A stretch of DNA of 64,000 nucleotides, taken from positions 62,001-126,000 of the forward strand of contig NZ_JARWNW010000269.1 of the NCBI RefSeq assembly GCF_029868325.1, in the 5' to 3' direction. A model generated the notes under the pieces. The model had not been told where the DNA came from, did not search any database, and saw only the letters and a list, made by a program, of their open reading frames with translations. Of the stretch, positions 27,226 to 35,708 are shown piece after piece. A program made the translations under genes and the position numbers. The DNA is from Nocardia carnea. GTDB lineage: Bacteria; Actinomycetota; Actinomycetes; Mycobacteriales; Mycobacteriaceae. The first letter of the stretch is position 1; each line of letters opens with the position of its first letter.

Positions 27226-28182
27226 ATGAGCCGGTTCTCCTCGATCGATGTGCAGCGTCTGCGCTGGTTCGCCGCAGTCGCGGAGGAACTGCACTTCGCA
27301 CGCGCCGCGAAGGCATTGCATATCTCCCGCCAGAAGCTCAGCCACACCGTTATCGACCTGGAGACCGAGCTCGGTACGAAACTGTTCGTCCCCGGCGCGC
27401 AGCCGACCCGGCTGACCGACGCGGGACAGGAGTTGCTCCGGGAGGCGCGCGACATCATTGCGGCTGCCGGCAACGAGGCAGGCGACGCGGCGGCCGAGCC
27501 GCCGGCCACGCTGCGGGTCGGGTTCGTGCCCGGCGTCACCGTCACCAAATGGGAGCGGATCTGGGGCCGGCGGTTCCCGGATACCCCGCTCGAGCTGGTA
27601 GCTGTTGCCCAGGCCGACCAGGAACCGGCGCTACGCGAGGGCCGCGTCGATATGTGCTTCGTCCGCCTGCCGATCGACCGCGCGGGGATGAGCGTGATCC
27701 CGCTCTACCGCGAGCTGCCCGTCGTCGTGGCCCCCAAGGAGCACGAGATTTCACTGTTCGAGGAGGTCACCATGGCCGATCTCGCGGACGAGCGCCTACA
27801 GGACACCGCCGATATCGACGCGGTCAAAGCCGCCCTCGAACTCGTCGCCGCCGGGGTCGGCGTCGCCATCGTGCCCCATTCGATCGCCCGCCTGCACCAC
27901 CGCCGCGACCTCATCTACCGCACGGTGACCGATACCGGCGATACCGAAATCGCCCTGGCCTGGCTCGCGGACCGGACCACCGATGCGGTCGAGGAGTTCG
28001 TCGGCGTGGTGCGCGGCCGCTCGGAACACAGCTCCCGGTCCCCGGCCGGAAAACGCACCGAACCGGAACAGCGGAAACCGCATCCCACGGGGAAGGGACC
28101 GCGCCCGGCGAAGAACTCGGCCCCTTCCAAGAAGCCGGCATCCTCCGGGAAGAAACCCGCCCGGGCGCGGCGCAGACGCTGA
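27226..28182 (+). CDS. LysR-family transcriptional regulator with basic tail
   Basis: 318 residues. The winged helix-turn-helix occupies residues 8-65 (VQRLRWFAAVAEELHFARAAKALHISRQ), followed by a substrate-binding domain of about 190 residues (LRVGFVPGVTVTKW, DMCFVRLPID, VVVAPKEHEISL, GVGVAIVPHSIARL), shorter than the usual 200-210. The last 45 residues are a low-complexity tail rich in Lys, Pro and Ser (KNSAPSKKPASSGKK), an oddity for LysR proteins. Divergent from the DUF5997 gene and 88 bases upstream of a luciferase-like monooxygenase, which it may control. The ATG lies after GCCGGT with no strong ribosome site. Confidence 0.85.
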   Translation: MSRFSSIDVQRLRWFAAVAEELHFARAAKALHISRQKLSHTVIDLETELGTKLFVPGAQPTRLTDAGQELLREARDIIAAAGNEAGDAAAEPPATLRVGFVPGVTVTKWERIWGRRFPDTPLELVAVAQADQEPALREGRVDMCFVRLPIDRAGMSVIPLYRELPVVVAPKEHEISLFEEVTMADLADERLQDTADIDAVKAALELVAAGVGVAIVPHSIARLHHRRDLIYRTVTDTGDTEIALAWLADRTTDAVEEFVGVVRGRSEHSSRSPAGKRTEPEQRKPHPTGKGPRPAKNSAPSKKPASSGKKPARARRRR

Positions 28183-28270
28183 GCCCCCGTCCGGAGCGCG
28201 GAATACAACCCCGAGGTCTGATGGTTGACATGGCAACATTCATCGTCGTCAACGTGAGGAAGCCGCGACA

Positions 28271-29260
28271 GTGTCCGTGCCACTGAGCATTCTCGATCTG
28301 GTCTCCATCCCCCAAGGCTCAACGGCCCGCGACGGTATCGCCGCTTCGATGGACGCCGCTCGGACAGCGGACCGGCTCGGCTACCGCAGGCTCTGGTTCG
28401 CCGAACATCACAACACCGCCAACCTCGCCGCCAGCGCCACCTCGCTGCTGATCGGGCAGGCCGCCTCGGTGACCGAACGGATCCGTGTGGGCTCCGGCGG
28501 TGTGATGTTCCCCAACCATGCGCCGCTCATGGTTGCCGAGCAGTACGGCACCCTCGCGAATATGTACGGCGACCGGATCGATCTGGGCCTGGGCCGCGCC
28601 CCGGGCACGGATATGATGACCGCTCGCGCCCTGAGCCGGTCCTCCGCCGAACCGCAGGCTTTCGCCGAGAACATCTTCGACCTGCAGGGCTGGTTCAGCG
28701 CAGACGGAACCGCCCGGAGTGCCCCGATCGTTTCGGCTGTCTCCGCGGGCACCGAGGTCCCCATCTGGGTCCTGGGTTCCACCGTCAACGGCGCCTCCAT
28801 CGCCGGTCAGCTCGGTTTACCCTTCGCGCTCGCCTCGCACTTCGCGCCCGATCAGCTGGATGAGGCCATCCAGGTCTACCGGGACGCATTCACCGATTCC
28901 GCGCCCACCGCACAGATCGCCGAGCCGTACCTGATGGCGGGTATCAACGTCATGGTGGCACCGACGGACGCGGAGGCCGAACGAGAGTTCACCACGCTCG
29001 AACAGATGTTCCTCGATATCCGCAGCGGCCGGCGCCGCAAGCTCCAGCCACCCGTCGACCCGGACCAGCTCGCCGCCCAGGGCGGTCGTGATCACGCGAT
29101 GCTGCGGATCAAGGCGGTCGGCGCGCCGCAGACCGTCGTGCGGGAACTGGCGGAATTCGTCGAGCGCACCGGCGTCGACGAACTGATCACCGTCACCTAC
29201 GCCTACGACCCCGCAGTGCGGCAGCGTTCCCTGGAGCTGCTTGCCGGCCACTGGTTCTGA
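28271..29260 (+). CDS. Luciferase-like flavin-dependent monooxygenase (TIGR03558/MsnO8 group)
   Basis: 329 residues, a bacterial-luciferase-fold TIM barrel. Hallmarks of the group-1 family are LSILDLVSIPQG at the start, RLWFAEHHNTANLAASATSLLIG, RVGSGGVMFPNHAPLMVAEQYGTLANMYGDRIDLGLGRAPGTD and the C-terminal DELITVTYAYD. These enzymes use reduced flavin and O2, but true luciferase activity is not implied. GTG start with GAGGA about ten bases upstream. It lies downstream of the LysR gene and converges on the crotonase at 29317. It is too far from the LuxC-LuxE pair to assume a functional link. Confidence 0.86.
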   Translation: MSVPLSILDLVSIPQGSTARDGIAASMDAARTADRLGYRRLWFAEHHNTANLAASATSLLIGQAASVTERIRVGSGGVMFPNHAPLMVAEQYGTLANMYGDRIDLGLGRAPGTDMMTARALSRSSAEPQAFAENIFDLQGWFSADGTARSAPIVSAVSAGTEVPIWVLGSTVNGASIAGQLGLPFALASHFAPDQLDEAIQVYRDAFTDSAPTAQIAEPYLMAGINVMVAPTDAEAEREFTTLEQMFLDIRSGRRRKLQPPVDPDQLAAQGGRDHAMLRIKAVGAPQTVVRELAEFVERTGVDELITVTYAYDPAVRQRSLELLAGHWF

Positions 29261-29316
29261 CCGCGTGTCCGCATCGGTGCCCCGGTCTCCAGCGCAGGGG
29301 TCCGGGATCCACGTGA

Positions 29317-30150
29317 CTAGAGACGTCCGTCGATTCGCAATCCTGGGTGCACCCAGTTCGGGGATCGGCGTTCCTTGAAGGCGCGGAAGCCCTCGACCGA
29401 TTCGGCTGCGCCCAGACTCGCTTGCATTCCGATGCGGTCGTAGAGGCCGAGGTAGTTGTCCAGACTGGATTTGATCACCGTGCGGGCGCCCGGTGCGGTG
29501 CGGCAACACTGCGCGAGCACCTCGCGGGCGGCGGCGGGCAGGTCGTCGTGCGGGACGACGCGGGCGACCATGCCCCAGTCCAGTGCCTCCTGCGCCGACA
29601 GGGTGCGGCCGGTGAACATCAGGTCGCGGGTCCGGACCGGGCCGATGAGCCGGGCCAGCATATGGCTGTAGTACGTGTCGGCGATCCCGCGATAGAGCTC
29701 GGGGACCCGGAAAGTAGCCCGGTCGCTGACGACGGCCATATCGGCGCACAAGGCGATCTGGAGGCCGCCGCCCTGGCACAGCCCGTTGACAGCGGCCACC
29801 ACGGGTTTGGCCGACTGGCGCAGCGTGTCGAAGGGCAGGGCGTCCATGCCCGATGCGCGGCCGAATGTCATCCAGTTGTCGTCACCGCCGCCACCCATAT
29901 CGCCGCCGGGCGCGAAGACATCACCGGTGCCGGTGATCAGCAGCCCCGCCAGGTCGGGATCGGATCCCACGTGGGTGACCGCGTACTTGATGCCGAAGTA
30001 CATCGCCGGTGTCATGGCGTTGCGTGCCTCGGGCCGGTCGAGGGTGCAGACCCCGAACGGGCCCTCGCGATCGAAACGCAGGAACTTCGTGCCCAGCCAG
30101 TCGCCTTCGGGAGGTTTCGGATGCTGTGTCGTGTCAGCGGTTTCGGTCAT
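29317..30150 (-). CDS. Enoyl-CoA hydratase/isomerase family protein
   Basis: 277-residue crotonase. The first oxyanion segment is TGTGDVFAPGGDMGG, an unusually Gly-rich variant of the FxAGAD loop, and the second is VNGLCQGGGLQIALCADMAVVS. FRVPELYRGIADTY holds a Glu at the position used by hydratases. The ATG at 30150 follows AAGGA and overlaps the SnoaL-like gene's stop by four bases (ATGA), so the two form an operon. Substrate unknown. Confidence 0.86.
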   Translation of the reverse strand: MTETADTTQHPKPPEGDWLGTKFLRFDREGPFGVCTLDRPEARNAMTPAMYFGIKYAVTHVGSDPDLAGLLITGTGDVFAPGGDMGGGGDDNWMTFGRASGMDALPFDTLRQSAKPVVAAVNGLCQGGGLQIALCADMAVVSDRATFRVPELYRGIADTYYSHMLARLIGPVRTRDLMFTGRTLSAQEALDWGMVARVVPHDDLPAAAREVLAQCCRTAPGARTVIKSSLDNYLGLYDRIGMQASLGAAESVEGFRAFKERRSPNWVHPGLRIDGRL

Positions 30151-30563
30151 TGTTGTCCTTCGGGGCGGCCGGTGAACCAGACGTTCTCCTCGCGCAGCCC
30201 CCGACTGCGCCAACCGTCGGCGGTACGCACCAGTTCGTGGTGGTAGTAACCGCCACAGGCACTGACGCCGGTCGATCCCGGGAGTTGCATCGGGTTGTAG
30301 AACATGGCGCGTACGGTCGCGGTTTCGGGTCCGCGCGCGAGCACCTCGATATTGGTGATGTAGTGCATGCTCCAGGGCAGCGCACCGAAATTCGCAGCGA
30401 ACCAGTCGACGACCTCGTCGCGGCCTCCCACCACGGCCCCGGCCGACGAATAGTCGATGTGGGCGTCGGCGGTGAACACCGAGCGGTACAGCTCCCAGTC
30501 CTTGGTATCGACGGCGCGGGCGTACCGGTAGAGCAGCGCAGCGATCTGGGTTTCGTCGCTCAT
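30147..30563 (-). CDS. SnoaL-like (NTF2-fold) protein
   Basis: 138 residues of the SnoaL_4/NTF2-like fold: IAALLYRYARAVDTKDWELYRSVFTADAHIDY at the N-terminus, HYITNIEV and YYHHELVRTADGWRSRGLREE at the C-terminus. Such proteins act as small hydratases, isomerases or ring hydroxylase-like subunits with a conserved Tyr/Asp/His pocket, whose residues are present. ATG at 30563; a start 14 codons upstream is possible but would consume the operator-like region. It is coupled to the crotonase gene, suggesting that both act on one intermediate. Confidence 0.78.
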   Translation of the reverse strand: MSDETQIAALLYRYARAVDTKDWELYRSVFTADAHIDYSSAGAVVGGRDEVVDWFAANFGALPWSMHYITNIEVLARGPETATVRAMFYNPMQLPGSTGVSACGGYYHHELVRTADGWRSRGLREENVWFTGRPEGQQ

Positions 30564-30604
30564 CCGGGCATTCCGATCTCCAATAGGAAGAAGCTCATTC
30601 TCCA

Positions 30605-30624
30605 ACCTATGTGATCACACAGGT
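30605..30624. promoter_or_regulatory. 20-base near-perfect operator dyad
   Basis: ACCTaTGTGATCACAcAGGT is symmetrical except for one pair; the core TGTGATCACA is perfect. It stands 41 bases upstream of the SnoaL-like gene start, a usual operator position for that minus-strand pair. Confidence 0.6.
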
Positions 30625-30725
30625 CATCCCAGTGGTTTCGCAAATTTCTCCGCGGCTGTTCGATCAGGTCCGCAGCCGTCGCGACCGACCGGTACCCATA
30701 GCGGCTGCGGAGACCGTTCCGGGAC

Positions 30726-30767
30726 CGGCCGATGCTCACAACCCCTCGGCCGATGCCCACAACCCTC
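30726..30767. repeat. Tandem duplication of a 21-base unit
   Basis: Units 30726-30746 and 30747-30767 agree at 18 of 21 positions, beginning CGGCCGATG and continuing with CACAACCC. It directly precedes a stem-loop. Confidence 0.55.
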
Positions 30768-30783
30768 GATAGAGCATCGAGGG
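30763..30783. terminator. Perfect eight-pair stem-loop
   Basis: CCCTCGAT, loop AGAGC, ATCGAGGG. It lies upstream of the DUF427 gene rather than behind a gene, so it may be a leader hairpin or end a transcript entering from the minus strand side; a U-run is absent. Confidence 0.35.
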
Positions 30784-30868
30784 CGCCCAGCACCAGATAT
30801 GGAGAGTAGGGTCGAATGCCCACTTCGTGGTCGATCGTTCCGAACCCGATACGAGGAGGCCCGCCATC

Positions 30869-31162
30869 GTGATACGCGCAGTATGGAATGGCGTGGTACT
30901 CGCCGAAACTCCGCGCACGGTACGGGTGGAAGGCAACCACTACTTTCCGCCCGAATCACTGCACCGCCAGTACTTCGGCGACAGCCGGACAACGTCGCTG
31001 TGCCCCTGGAAGGGGAAGGCACGCTACTACACCGTGACCGTCGGCGACGCGGTCAACCCGGACGCCGCCTGGTACTACCCGCATCCGAGCCCGCTCGCGC
31101 GGCGGATCAAGGACCATATCGCCTTCCGGCACGGGGTCGAGGTGGTCGGCGGGCCCGAGTAG
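30869..31162 (+). CDS. DUF427-family protein
   Basis: 97-residue protein with the DUF427 pattern: AVWNGVVLAET, RTVRVEGNHYFPPESL, TSLCPWKGKARYYTV (the conserved CPWKGxA(R/S)Y core) and AWYYPHPSPLARRIKDHIAF. The family is small, soluble and of unknown enzymology, widespread in actinobacteria. GTG at 30869 is preferred, with GAGGAGG about nine bases upstream; an earlier GTG at 30827 lacks a ribosome site. Transcribed alone, 182 bases before the twelve-gene operon. Confidence 0.85.
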   Translation: MIRAVWNGVVLAETPRTVRVEGNHYFPPESLHRQYFGDSRTTSLCPWKGKARYYTVTVGDAVNPDAAWYYPHPSPLARRIKDHIAFRHGVEVVGGPE

Positions 31163-31292
31163 CAGAGCGACGCGGCAGGCAGTGCAGGAGGCAAGAAATA
31201 CCCGCACCGGAGGGCTTTCGCCGTAAGCATTACCGGCACAACCGCCTTGGAACGTCATTTCTCACGTTACGCATCATTTCCGTCCGCAAACG

Positions 31293-31305
31293 AGAATGGC
31301 ATTCT
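31293..31305. promoter_or_regulatory. Operator AGAAT-GGC-ATTCT of the twelve-gene operon
   Basis: Fully symmetrical six-base arms (AGAATG/CATTCT) around one base, ending 39 bases before the CoA transferase start. It shares AGAAT-N3-ATTCT with sites at 44241, 59586 and 59630. A weaker pair GTAGA/TCTAC (31314-31318, 31326-31330) follows. The TetR protein encoded at 39662 in the same operon is the simplest candidate binder. Confidence 0.6.
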
Positions 31306-31344
31306 ACGATTGAGTAGATTGCGGTTCTACATGCGGAGGCAGCG

Positions 31345-32556
31345 ATGGACAACGACGCGTTCAGCGGGATCCGTGTGGTGGAGCTCGCGCAGTGGGTCTT
31401 CGTCCCGGTGGCCGGCGCACTGCTGGCGGACTGGGGAGCGGACGTCATCCGGGTCGAACGCCCCGACGGCGACCCCTACCGCAACCTCGCCACCCAGGGC
31501 ATCGGTTCGGACAGCGGCGGGGTGAACCTGTCGGTGGCTCTGGCCAATCGAGGAAAACGCTCGGTTTCGCTGGATCTGCACACCGACCGGGGCCGGGAGC
31601 TGCTCGACGAACTACTCGCGACGGCCGATGTGTTCCTCACGAACTTCCGGCCCTCCGCGCTACGCCGCCTGGGGCTGGACGCCGGACAACTCACGGAAAG
31701 GTTCCCGCGTCTCGTCTACGCCCGCGGCCACGGGTACGGCGTGCGCGGCCCCGAGGCGGATAAACCGGGCTACGACTCCTCGGCGTTCTGGGCGCAGGGC
31801 GGTCCCGCCTACGTTCTGACCCCGCACGACCACGAGTATCCGATCAGCCAGCGCGGTGCGATGGGCGACCGCAACGGTGCGATGGCATTGGGGTTCGCGA
31901 TGGCTGCCGCGCTGTTGCGACGGAACCGCACCGGCCGCGGGTCGGTGGTCGATGTTTCACTACTGGCGACCGCGATGTGGATGCTGTCCTCCGATCTACT
32001 CGCCGCGTTGGCGGGCAACTCCCCCGCTGTGGTGACCGGGCGCGGAGCTTCGCCCAATCCCCTGGTCGGCGCCTATCGCACCAAGGACGGCCGCCATATC
32101 CAGCTCGTCTTTCTCCAGGCCGACCGGTATTGGGCGCAGTTCTGCGATCTCGTGCAGCGGGCCGATCTGCGGGATGATCCGCGCTTCGCCGATATGGCGG
32201 CGCGGGCGGCGCATCGCGCGGAATGTGTGGCCGAACTCGATGCGGAATTCGCGCGCCGAACCTTCGCGGAGTGGAAGCAGTTGCTGTCCCGGCTGGACGC
32301 GCCGTGGGCGCCGGTGCAGTCGGTCGGCGAGCTCCTCGACGACCCCCAGGTGCTGGCCAACGACTACCTCGGGGTCGTCGAGACCGAAGCCGGTCCGGCG
32401 TACCGGCTCCCGACCGGGCCGGTGCAATTCGACGAACGGCCACCGGTGCTGCGGCGGGCCCCGGAACACGGTGAACACACCGAGGATCTGCTGCTCGAGC
32501 TGGGGTATTCGTGGAGCGATATCGCCGAACTCCAGGATGCCGGGGTGGTCCCGTGA
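31345..32556 (+). CDS. CoA transferase, CaiB/BaiF (class III) family
   Basis: 403 residues. N-terminal GIRVVELAQWVFVPVAGALLADWGADVIRVERPDGDPYR is diagnostic of class III CoA transferases; KRSVSLDLHTDRGRELLDELLATADVFLTNFRPSALRRLGL follows, and the catalytic Asp is in KPGYDSSAFWAQGG. The C-terminal domain is complete (RTKDGRHIQLVF, LDAPWAPVQSVGELLDDPQVLAND). Such enzymes transfer CoA between acids without ATP. GGAGG lies five bases before the ATG. First gene of the twelve-gene operon, overlapping the next as GTGA. It probably makes the CoA thioester that the operon then degrades. Confidence 0.88.
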   Translation: MDNDAFSGIRVVELAQWVFVPVAGALLADWGADVIRVERPDGDPYRNLATQGIGSDSGGVNLSVALANRGKRSVSLDLHTDRGRELLDELLATADVFLTNFRPSALRRLGLDAGQLTERFPRLVYARGHGYGVRGPEADKPGYDSSAFWAQGGPAYVLTPHDHEYPISQRGAMGDRNGAMALGFAMAAALLRRNRTGRGSVVDVSLLATAMWMLSSDLLAALAGNSPAVVTGRGASPNPLVGAYRTKDGRHIQLVFLQADRYWAQFCDLVQRADLRDDPRFADMAARAAHRAECVAELDAEFARRTFAEWKQLLSRLDAPWAPVQSVGELLDDPQVLANDYLGVVETEAGPAYRLPTGPVQFDERPPVLRRAPEHGEHTEDLLLELGYSWSDIAELQDAGVVP

Positions 32557-32987
32557 CAACGCCCGCCCGTCCGCTCCCCGTTCCCGATTCCCGCTCGGCG
32601 CCGTACTGGGCCGCGACGGCGCGGCATGAGCTCGCGATCGCCCGCTGCGCCCGGTGCGACCGCTTCGAGATACCACCCGGCGCGATCTGCTCGCACTGCG
32701 GCACAACCGATCCCGCGTTCCGCTTCGAACCTGTCAGCGGGCTGGGCCTCGTGCGATCCTGGACGGTGGTCCACCGGGCGTCGCTGGCCGGTTTCGCCGG
32801 CGATGTGCCCTATCTGCTGGTCGATGTCGAACTGGCCGAACAGCCCGGGCTGCGGATGATCGGCCGGCTCCTCGACGGTCCCGATACCTCCCTGCGCGAG
32901 GGAATTCCGGTGCGGGTGGCGTTCGAGGACGTCGCGCCGGGAACAGCAGTGCCGGCCTTCGCCCTGGCCCCCGGGGGATCGTCATGA
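32553..32987 (+). CDS. DUF35/OB-fold zinc-ribbon protein, partner of thiolase-like protein
   Basis: 144 residues. A zinc ribbon CARC-x11-CSHC lies at residues 30-48, followed by an OB-fold (GLGLVRSWTVVHRASLAGFAGDVPYLLVDVELAEQPGLRM). DUF35 proteins bind the CoA part and serve as obligate partners of thiolase-like enzymes, as in BbsA-BbsB and the Ltp2-ChsH2 aldolase. GTG start overlaps the CoA-transferase stop (GTGA), and the stop overlaps the thiolase-like ATG (ATGA), so all three are translationally coupled. The partner relation is inferred from family and position. Confidence 0.86.
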   Translation: MTTPARPLPVPDSRSAPYWAATARHELAIARCARCDRFEIPPGAICSHCGTTDPAFRFEPVSGLGLVRSWTVVHRASLAGFAGDVPYLLVDVELAEQPGLRMIGRLLDGPDTSLREGIPVRVAFEDVAPGTAVPAFALAPGGSS

Positions 32988-34180
32988 CCACCCGGTTCCA
33001 CGGGCAAGTCGCTGTCGCCGGATACGCCCACAGCAACATCCGGCGGCGCAGCGAGCGTCCGCTGGGCGCCCTCACCGTCGAGGTGGCGCGGGCGGCCGTC
33101 GCGGACGCCGGGTTGCGGCCGGAGCAGATCGACGGATTCGTCACCTCGGCGCTGTTCCCGACTGCCGGCGGTCATCGTGTCACCGACGGAGTGAGTACGG
33201 TCTCGGCCGATTGGCTGGCGGCACGCATGGGTGGTTCGCCCCGGTATATCGCCGGCTTCAGCGGTATCGGCCAGATGCCCGGTGCGATAGCGCTCGCCGC
33301 GAACGCGATCATCGCCGGTGCCGCCGACTACGTTGTCGTCCACCGTGCCCTGCACAACCCGGCCGGTGGTTATCACGACAATCCGATGACAGCGGCCGAG
33401 GGCGCACAGCAGTGGACCGCGCCGCAGGGTTTCGGCGGCCCGCTGCCGATGATCGCCTTCCCTTATCGGGAGTACCTCAACCGGTACCGGGCCGATCCCG
33501 CCACGCTGGCCGCCGTCGTGGTCGAGGCGCGGAAGAACGGCGCGCGGATCCCGTGGTCGCACTGGTACGGGAAACCGCTCACCACCGGCGAATACCTGGC
33601 GGCGCCGATGGTCAGTGACCCGGTCCGCCGCTTCGACTGCGATCTACCGGTGGACGGGGCCGCCGCCTTCGTCCTCACCTCCGCCGAACGGGCCCGCGAC
33701 CTCCCCCATCGCCCCGTGTACGTGGCCGGTTATGCGCAGAGCCCGCCACCTCCGCACCGCGTGGCGCTGCACTGGCCGCTCGACGACATCATGGCGGGCG
33801 GCGAGGTCGTAGCCCGGCGTCTGCGGGAGGCGACCGGTTTACTCCCCGCCCAGGTGGACCTTCCGCAGCTCTACGACGGATTCTCGCCGTTCGTCTATTT
33901 CTGGCTCGAAGCGCTGAGGTTCTGTCCGCGCGGGGAGGCGCACGGTTTCGTCGGCGACGGCGGTATCGACAGTGATGTCCCCGGTCGTCTACCGGCGCTG
34001 TCGGGTGGCGGAGCGCTGGGTAACGGCCGGATGCACGGTATACCGCAGATGCTCGAGTGCTATCTGCAATTGGCCGGTCGCGCCGGTGACCGCACACGTG
34101 CCGGTGTGACCACTGCCCTGGCCTGTCAGTCCTCGCCCCATTACGGCGGCGTCGTCGCCTATACCACCGAACCCGGCTGA
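32984..34180 (+). CDS. Thiolase-like protein (SCP2/Ltp type) without nucleophilic cysteine
   Basis: 398 residues of the SCP2-thiolase/lipid-transfer-protein branch. The family segment FDCDLPVDGAAAFVLTSAE is present. Where catalytic thiolases carry Cys in a CGSG-like loop, this protein reads AGFSGIGQMPGAIALAANAI (about residues 88-107) with no Cys. A C-terminal Cys (LACQSSPHYGG) and a modified GHP region (GGGALGNGRMHG) remain. This pattern is that of Ltp2-type retro-aldolases, which work with a DUF35 partner, rather than of true thiolases. Coupled to the DUF35 gene by ATGA. Aldol cleavage of a beta-hydroxyacyl-CoA is the best inference. Confidence 0.84.
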   Translation: MTTRFHGQVAVAGYAHSNIRRRSERPLGALTVEVARAAVADAGLRPEQIDGFVTSALFPTAGGHRVTDGVSTVSADWLAARMGGSPRYIAGFSGIGQMPGAIALAANAIIAGAADYVVVHRALHNPAGGYHDNPMTAAEGAQQWTAPQGFGGPLPMIAFPYREYLNRYRADPATLAAVVVEARKNGARIPWSHWYGKPLTTGEYLAAPMVSDPVRRFDCDLPVDGAAAFVLTSAERARDLPHRPVYVAGYAQSPPPPHRVALHWPLDDIMAGGEVVARRLREATGLLPAQVDLPQLYDGFSPFVYFWLEALRFCPRGEAHGFVGDGGIDSDVPGRLPALSGGGALGNGRMHGIPQMLECYLQLAGRAGDRTRAGVTTALACQSSPHYGGVVAYTTEPG

Positions 34181-34212
34181 ATCGCCACGCCGCGGCAACA
34201 GGAGGCCGAACC

Positions 34213-35682
34213 ATGGAAAATATTCTCCCGGACCACCGCTCGTATATCGGCGGCGATCTGGTGACCGGCGGCGAAACCTTCGCCGTCGACAACCCTGCCG
34301 ACGAATCCCGCGTCGCCGAGATCCCGGCCACTCCCCTGCCCGAGATCGACCGCGCGATACGCGAGGCGCGGCGCGCCTTCGACAGTGGCGTGTGGGCCGA
34401 TGCGCCGGCCGAGGACCGGGCCGCGGTGCTGCGTGCGCTGCTGTCGTATCTCGAGACGATGCGGGAACCGCTGGTGGCGACCATGGTCGCGGAGGCGGGT
34501 CAGCCGCGGATGTTCGCCGAACGCTCCCAGTTTCTTTCGGGGCTGTCCATGGCCCGCGGCATGATCGACCTCTACCTGTCCCTCTCGCATGAGGAACCCA
34601 ATCCGGTACCGGTCGGCGACCTGATCCGCGGGCGGGTCGCGCTCAGCCTTCGCAGACATGAGCCGGTGGGTGTCGTCGCGGCCATCACCCCGTACAACGC
34701 GGCGTTCATCATGGCGCTGCAGAAGCTCGTTCCCGCGCTCATGGCGGGTAATTCGGTGATTCTGCGGCCGAGTCCGCTCACCCCGATCTCGTCGCTGGTC
34801 TTCGGTGCCGCCGCCGAGGCCGCCGGACTCCCCCGCGGCGTGCTCAGCGTCGTCGTCGAATCCGGTTCCGCCGGTGCGGAACTGCTCACCACCCATCCCG
34901 CGGTGGATATGGTGTCGTTCACCGGGTCGACCGCGGTCGGCCGCAGCATCATGGCGCAGGCGGCGCCCACGCTCAAACGGGTCGCGCTCGAACTCGGCGG
35001 TAAATCGGCCCAGATCTATCTCGGCGATGCCCTGGGCAAGGTCGCGACCGGTGCCGCCGCCGTGATCGCGGGTACCGCCGGGCAGGCCTGCGTCGCCGCG
35101 ACCCGCATGCTGGTGCCGCGGGAACACAAGGACGAGGTGCTCGAGCTGGTCTCGCGGACCTATGCCGGGCTGGTCGTCGGCGCCCCGGCCGATCCGTCGA
35201 CGACGATCGGCCCGCTGATCAGTGCCGCGCAACGCGAACGCTGCGAACGGATCGTCGACCGCGCCGTCGACAAGGGCGCGACCGTGGTGCGGGGCGGCGG
35301 CCGGCCCACCGGTTTCCCGCGCGGATACTACTTCGAGCCGACCGTGCTCGACGTCCCCGACAACGGCAACCCGGCCGCTCAGGAAGAGATCTTCGGCCCG
35401 ATCCTGTCTGTGCTGGGTTACCGGGATATCGACGACGCCGTGCGAATCGCCAACGACTCCCCGTACGGACTGTCCGGTCAGGTGTACGGGGCCGATCCGG
35501 CCGCGGCCACGGCTGTCGCGCGCCGGTTGCGCACCGGCGCAGTCAATGTCAACACCGCGCTGTTCAGCGCCTACGCCCCCAGCGGGGGTTACAAGCAGAG
35601 CGGCCTCGGCCGCGAACGTGGCCCGGACGGTATCCGGGCCTTCCAGGAAGTCAAACACCTCGTCATCGGCGACCTCCGCTGA
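34213..35682 (+). CDS. Aldehyde dehydrogenase
   Basis: 489 residues of the NAD(P)-dependent aldehyde dehydrogenase superfamily. ITPYNAAFIMALQKLVPALMAGNSVILRPSP gives the cofactor region, FTGSTAVGR the Rossmann turn, LELGGKSAQ the general base Glu and GTAGQACVAATRM the nucleophile Cys293; EEIFGPILSV is also complete. It oxidises an aldehyde to the acid or, if CoA-dependent, to an acyl-CoA. CAGGAGG precedes the ATG. Sitting directly behind the retro-aldolase-like pair, it could remove the aldehyde released; that is inference. Confidence 0.9.
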   Translation: MENILPDHRSYIGGDLVTGGETFAVDNPADESRVAEIPATPLPEIDRAIREARRAFDSGVWADAPAEDRAAVLRALLSYLETMREPLVATMVAEAGQPRMFAERSQFLSGLSMARGMIDLYLSLSHEEPNPVPVGDLIRGRVALSLRRHEPVGVVAAITPYNAAFIMALQKLVPALMAGNSVILRPSPLTPISSLVFGAAAEAAGLPRGVLSVVVESGSAGAELLTTHPAVDMVSFTGSTAVGRSIMAQAAPTLKRVALELGGKSAQIYLGDALGKVATGAAAVIAGTAGQACVAATRMLVPREHKDEVLELVSRTYAGLVVGAPADPSTTIGPLISAAQRERCERIVDRAVDKGATVVRGGGRPTGFPRGYYFEPTVLDVPDNGNPAAQEEIFGPILSVLGYRDIDDAVRIANDSPYGLSGQVYGADPAAATAVARRLRTGAVNVNTALFSAYAPSGGYKQSGLGRERGPDGIRAFQEVKHLVIGDLR

Positions 35683-35708
35683 ATGCCCACCGACCCGAAG
35701 GAGTCATG

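Larger units (their letters stand above)
30564..30868. other. 305-base intergenic region rich in symmetry
   Basis: Contains, in order, AGAAG-CTC-ATTCT (30589-30601, one base off the AGAAT-N3-ATTCT motif), a 20-base dyad (30605-30624), a 21-base tandem duplication (30726-30767) and a stem-loop (30763-30783). No gene with family likeness is seen. Confidence 0.5.

Noticed and set aside
28271..29260. Luciferase-like protein as missing partner of the LuxC-LuxE pair
   Set aside because: It belongs to the TIGR03558 group, is a single gene and lies over 15 kb away behind a LysR regulator. Only a distant functional link could be argued.
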